Shown: positions 60,359 through 64,000 of the stretch, in pieces | Layout: each line of letters starts with the position of its first letter | How positions within the stretch are numbered: the stretch's first letter is position 1 | From: Tubulanus polymorphus | Taxonomy: Eukaryota; Nemertea; Palaeonemertea; Tubulaniformes; Tubulanidae | Assembly (NCBI RefSeq): GCF_964204645.1 | Contig: NC_134032.1 | Location: 13,882,275 to 13,946,274 of the forward strand | Length of the DNA: 64,000 nucleotides | Reading direction: 5' to 3' | The notes under the pieces: generated by a model | The model's database searches: none | What the model was told of the DNA's origin: nothing | Seen by the model: the letters and a program-made list of their open reading frames with translations, nothing else | Program-made: the position numbers and the translations under genes

Positions 60359-62280
60359 CGACTTTGCGCTTCGACTGTCCCATATCATAACAGCAGCAAA
60401 TTGTAGAAACTGAAAAACAACAAAATAATCAAAACATAAATATAGATTTCAATCCAATCAAAATGTTACAAATCTATAAAGTAATTCGAATACAAGGAAT
60501 TATGAGAAAGAAATATTTACCTGATTTGCTTGAGTTGTTTGTCCAGTTGATGGAATTGATAGCGATACCGTCCACGAGACGCAACTGATAGCGATACTGT
60601 CCACGAGACACAACGGATAGCGGCACTGTCCACGAGACGCAACTGATAGCGATACTGTCCACGAGACGCAACTGATAGCATTACTGTCCACGAGACACAA
60701 CGGATAGCGGCACTGTCCACGAGACGCAACTGATAGCGATACTGTCCACCAGACGCAACTGATAGCGATACTGTCCACGAGACGCAACTGATAGCGATAC
60801 TGTCCACGAGACGCAACTGATAGCGATACTGTCCACGAGACGCAAAGGATAGCGATTCTGTCCACGAGACACAACGGATAGCGGCACTGTCCACGAGATG
60901 CAGCTGATAGCAATACCGTCCACGAGACGCAACTGATAGCAATACCGTCCACGAGATGCAACTGATAGCGATACTGTCAACGAGACGCAACTGATAGTGA
61001 TACTGTCAACGAGACGCAACTGATAGCGATACTGTCAACGAGACGCAACTGATAGCGATACCGTCCACGAGACGCAACTGATAGCGATACTGTCCACGAG
61101 ATCGAACTGATAGCGATACTGTCCACGAGACGCAACTGATAGCGATACGGTCCACGAGACGCAGCTGATAGCGATACCGTCCACGAGACGCAGCTGATAG
61201 CGATACCGTCCACGAGACACAACTGATAGCGATACTGTCCACGAGATCGAACTGATAGCGATACTGTCCACGAGACAAAACTGATCGCGATACCGTCCAC
61301 GAGATGCAACTGATAGCGATACTGTCAACGAGACGCAACTGATAGCGATACTGTCAACGAGACGCAACTGATAGTGATACTGTCAACGAGACACAACTGA
61401 TAGCGATACTGTCAACGAGACGCAACTGATAGCGATACCGTCCACGAGACGCAACTGATAGCGATACTGTCCACGAGACGCAACTGATAGCGGCACTGTC
61501 CACGAGACGGCAACTGATAGCGATACCGTCCACGAGATCGAACTGATAGCGATACTGTCCACGAGACGCAACTTATAGCGATACTGTCCACGAGATGCAA
61601 CTGATAGCGATACTGTCCACGAGACGCAACTGATAGCAATATAGTGGATTTTGATTGATCAGATTTGTTCACACTGTACGACGTTGTTTTTGCGAAGCAG
61701 TGTTTTCCGGTTCATATCAACAACAGCAAATTGGAGAAACTGAAATGATAAAACTAAATATAAATACAGATTTCAAACACATCAAAATATTACACAAAAC
61801 TACAAATTTTAAAGTGAGAAGTGATGAGAATAAGATAATTACCTGATTTGCTTGAGTTGTTTGCCCAGTTGACCGTTGAATGTTGGTGGAGTAATAAGAC
61901 TGAATGACTCCAAGATAGAGTTGACATTAGATCTGACCATTGAGTCGACATTTAGCTGAGAGTAGCGTTGATCGCAGTTTGAGTTGACAGTACTGAGTTG
62001 ATCGCAGGGTTAGATGACCACTGCGCGTTGACGGTAAATGATAGTAGAGCCAATCGATTGCGTGGTGAGTTGACAGTAGATTCAGTTGACTACCGCGCGT
62101 TGACGGTAAATGATAGCAGAGCCAGTTTATCACGCGGTGAGTTGACATTAGGTTCAGTTGACCACCGCGCGTTGACGGTAAATGATAGCGGAGCGAGTCG
62201 ATCGCGTGGTGAGTTGACAGTAGATTCAGTTGACTACCGCGCGTTGACAGTAAATGATAGCAGTGCCAGTCGATCGCTAC
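60359..62280 (-). repeat. Duplicated block, expanded copy
   Basis: Second copy of 57663-58625, closely similar in unique parts (splice-like junctions at 60409/60410, 60521, 61739 and 61843 included). The 29-bp array inside has grown to ~38 units, and the 72-bp repeats (62015-62280) are present about 3.6 times. Confidence 0.85.
60545..61645 (-). repeat. 29-bp minisatellite, ~38 copies
   Basis: Unit ctgatagcgatactgtccac plus gagacgcaa, with variants (ggcactg, gagatcgaa, gtcaacg) scattered in mosaic order. 29 is not a multiple of 3 and a unit lacks stops in several frames, so long reading frames (up to ~157 codons) appear on the minus strand in all three frames. I treat them as repeat artefacts. 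Confidence 0.93.
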
Positions 62281-63504
62281 TTTAATCAAAACGTAAACGA
62301 TCATAAGCGGAATATCGCGATGGTAGCGGATCCGGGTTCGACGGCGACGACGAATCGAGACAAGTAAAAGGATGGTCCGGGTAAAGCCTTTTACGAAACA
62401 TGATCGAACAAAAACCATTTATGATTACAATAAAGCTCCACTGCGGCATAAAAATCCCTCAACTAACCCGTGGTATATCCCTGAACCAAATAAACAAGAA
62501 TCCTATATTGGGCGGGTAAAATGTGATAATATGAGAGGAACAAGTTTATCGCGATATCAATATTAAAAAGTTAACAGGGTAAAACATTTCTTCACAGGAA
62601 TGTTTTCATGTACAGTAAAAATATCAAGGTTACGCCCTCAGTTACAACTGATCTAAACATTAAGTCAGTTTGTATTATTGAATCTATTTACGTAAGATGG
62701 CAATTATACTGCGTAATGAAATCTGGTTTCAGTAAAAACCGGCGAAGGAATCTTCAGATAGATCGAAGGCAAAAAAATCTCAATGAAATCTGGTTTCAGT
62801 AAAAACTGTAAACCTTCAGCAATCTATTTCATCGCAAAATATCAGAGTACAGCAACACTCTGCATTCAACATTAGATCAGATTTTAAAACTTTTTACATA
62901 AGATGGCAGTTAAACTGCGTAATCAAATATGGTTTCAGGAAAACCGTAAACCTTTAGCAATCTATTTCATTGTGAAATAGATGAAAATATATATAGTTGA
63001 CCTCATCATCACATTGTTATAACGGGTGGGTGGGGCCCCCCAAAACATATTGAAGTCCAAGGGCCCCCAACTAGATCTAATTGCCAAGCCACATAAAGAT
63101 CAGTAATAATATATATACAAAGACCATCAACGGTCCACAGTTAAAGTGTCGCAACACTGCAACACATATTCGGATGATAATAATTATCATCATTATCCCG
63201 AGGCTCACGCCAAGTTATCGAGTTCAAAAAAGTGACTTGGCAATGTACCGCAGCGGAGAAAAAATCGATAAAAAACATCCCGGGACCCACCAAAAAAATA
63301 AAAGGGTACTTACTGGCAAAAGCAGACGCATACAGTCGACAGAGGCTCAGATCACAGCGCCACAGCATAAACCGTGGAACAGCGCAGAAGCAGTGAAGCA
63401 CGGACAGAGGAGAGCATGGAAGAGGCGAAGGTATCTTCAGATAGATCGAAGGCAAAAAAAGGGTAACCAGCAGCAAAACACACGTAGTCAACTAATTTGA
63501 CCTA
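62281..63504. other. Unannotated DNA with short duplications
   Basis: No supported exon. Three diverged copies of 'ggtttcag(t/g)aaaa(a)cc...gtaaacct(t/)cagcaatctatttcat' lie at 62726-62970. A 36-bp segment (gcgaaggaatcttcagatag plus atcgaaggcaaaaaaa) at 62742 recurs with one change at 63424. Confidence 0.5.
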
Positions 63505-64000
63505 CGAAATAACGAATGAGTAGTCATATACTTGAACTAACGAATGAGTAGTCATATACTTGAACTAAGGAATGAGTAGTCATATACTTGAACTAACGAA
63601 TGAGTAGTCATATACCTGAACTAACGAATGAGTAGTCATATACTTGAACTAACGAATGAGTAGTCATATACCTGAACTAAGGAATGAGTAGTCATATACT
63701 TGAACTAACGAATGAGTAGTCATATACCTGAACTAACGAATGAGTAGTCATATACTTGAACTAACGAATGAGTAGTCATATACCTGAACTAAGGAATGAG
63801 TAGTCATATACTTGAACTAACGAATGAGTAGTCATATACCTGAACTAACGAATGAGTAGTCATATACTTGAACTAACGAATGAGTAGTCATATACCTGAA
63901 CTAAGGAATGAGTAGTCATATACTTGAACTAACGAATGAGTAGTCATATACCTGAACTAACGAATGAGTAGTCATATACTTGAACTAACGAATGAGTAGT
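63505..64000 (+). repeat. 28-bp minisatellite running off the window
   Basis: At least 17 units of gaactaacgaatgagtagtc plus atatactt, almost without mutation. Two variable sites (atact/atacc and taacg/taagg) alternate in a fixed four-unit cycle, i.e. a 112-bp higher-order repeat. The right end is beyond 64000. Confidence 0.95.

Noticed and set aside
60500..61672. Overlapping 110-157-codon frames with RLVDSIAISCVSWTVSLSVA peptides
   Set aside because: They are the 29-bp array read in three frames on one strand. Simultaneous openness in all frames reflects the unit's lack of stops, not coding.
62372..62566. 64-codon plus-strand frame MVRVKPFTKHDRTKTIYDYN
   Set aside because: No homology recognised, no splice context and codon use like the surrounding noncoding DNA.

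Overview
This is animal nuclear DNA. Genes are split into many short exons with GT-AG (once GC-AG) introns, the proteins are clear metazoan orthologues, and introns and intergenic DNA are full of minisatellites, short inverted-repeat transposons (MITEs) and tRNA-like SINE fragments. Protein divergence and repeat content suggest a marine invertebrate, probably a spiralian such as a mollusc. That placement is an inference; I cannot name the species. All gene models were built by eye from splice sites, reading-frame continuity and remembered family sequences.

Layout: (1) 1-7643, plus strand: the last ten exons of SMCHD1 (end of the coiled coil, SMC hinge, C-terminal tail). Its introns carry several minisatellites, two of which begin exactly at a splice donor. 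(2) 7644-15490: gene-free DNA between the convergent 3' ends of SMCHD1 and SMNDC1, holding a TTAA-flanked MITE and a 5.1-kb satellite of ~96-bp monomers arranged as two inverted ~2.55-kb arms meeting at 12090/12091. (3) 15491-19733, minus: complete SMNDC1 (SPF30 splicing factor, Tudor domain), 7 exons. (4) 21407-35778, minus: complete NPC1 (lysosomal cholesterol exporter), 21 exons, one GC-AG intron. (5) 38490-45224, minus: complete ERGIC3, 11 exons, with the two-exon ROMO1 gene nested on the opposite strand in its eighth intron. (6) 45749-53536, minus: complete ACOX1 (peroxisomal acyl-CoA oxidase ending in SKL), 14 exons, only 524 bp upstream of the ERGIC3 start codon. (7) 53537-64000: AT-rich, repeat-dominated DNA without a confident gene. 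It holds a large duplicated block in which a 29-bp minisatellite grew from ~5 to ~38 copies, minus-strand exon-like modules of which one has a RECK-like cysteine pattern, and a 28-bp array running off the window end.

The genes are housekeeping genes of separate pathways (chromatin silencing, splicing, lysosomal sterol export, ER-Golgi traffic, mitochondrial inner membrane, peroxisomal beta-oxidation). I see no operon-like functional unit. The unusual content is in gene architecture and repeats: donor-seeded minisatellites, the inverted satellite, the nested gene, nested MITEs, recurrent hairpin families, a recurring hammerhead-like RNA module, and the duplicated exon-like modules near 57-62 kb.
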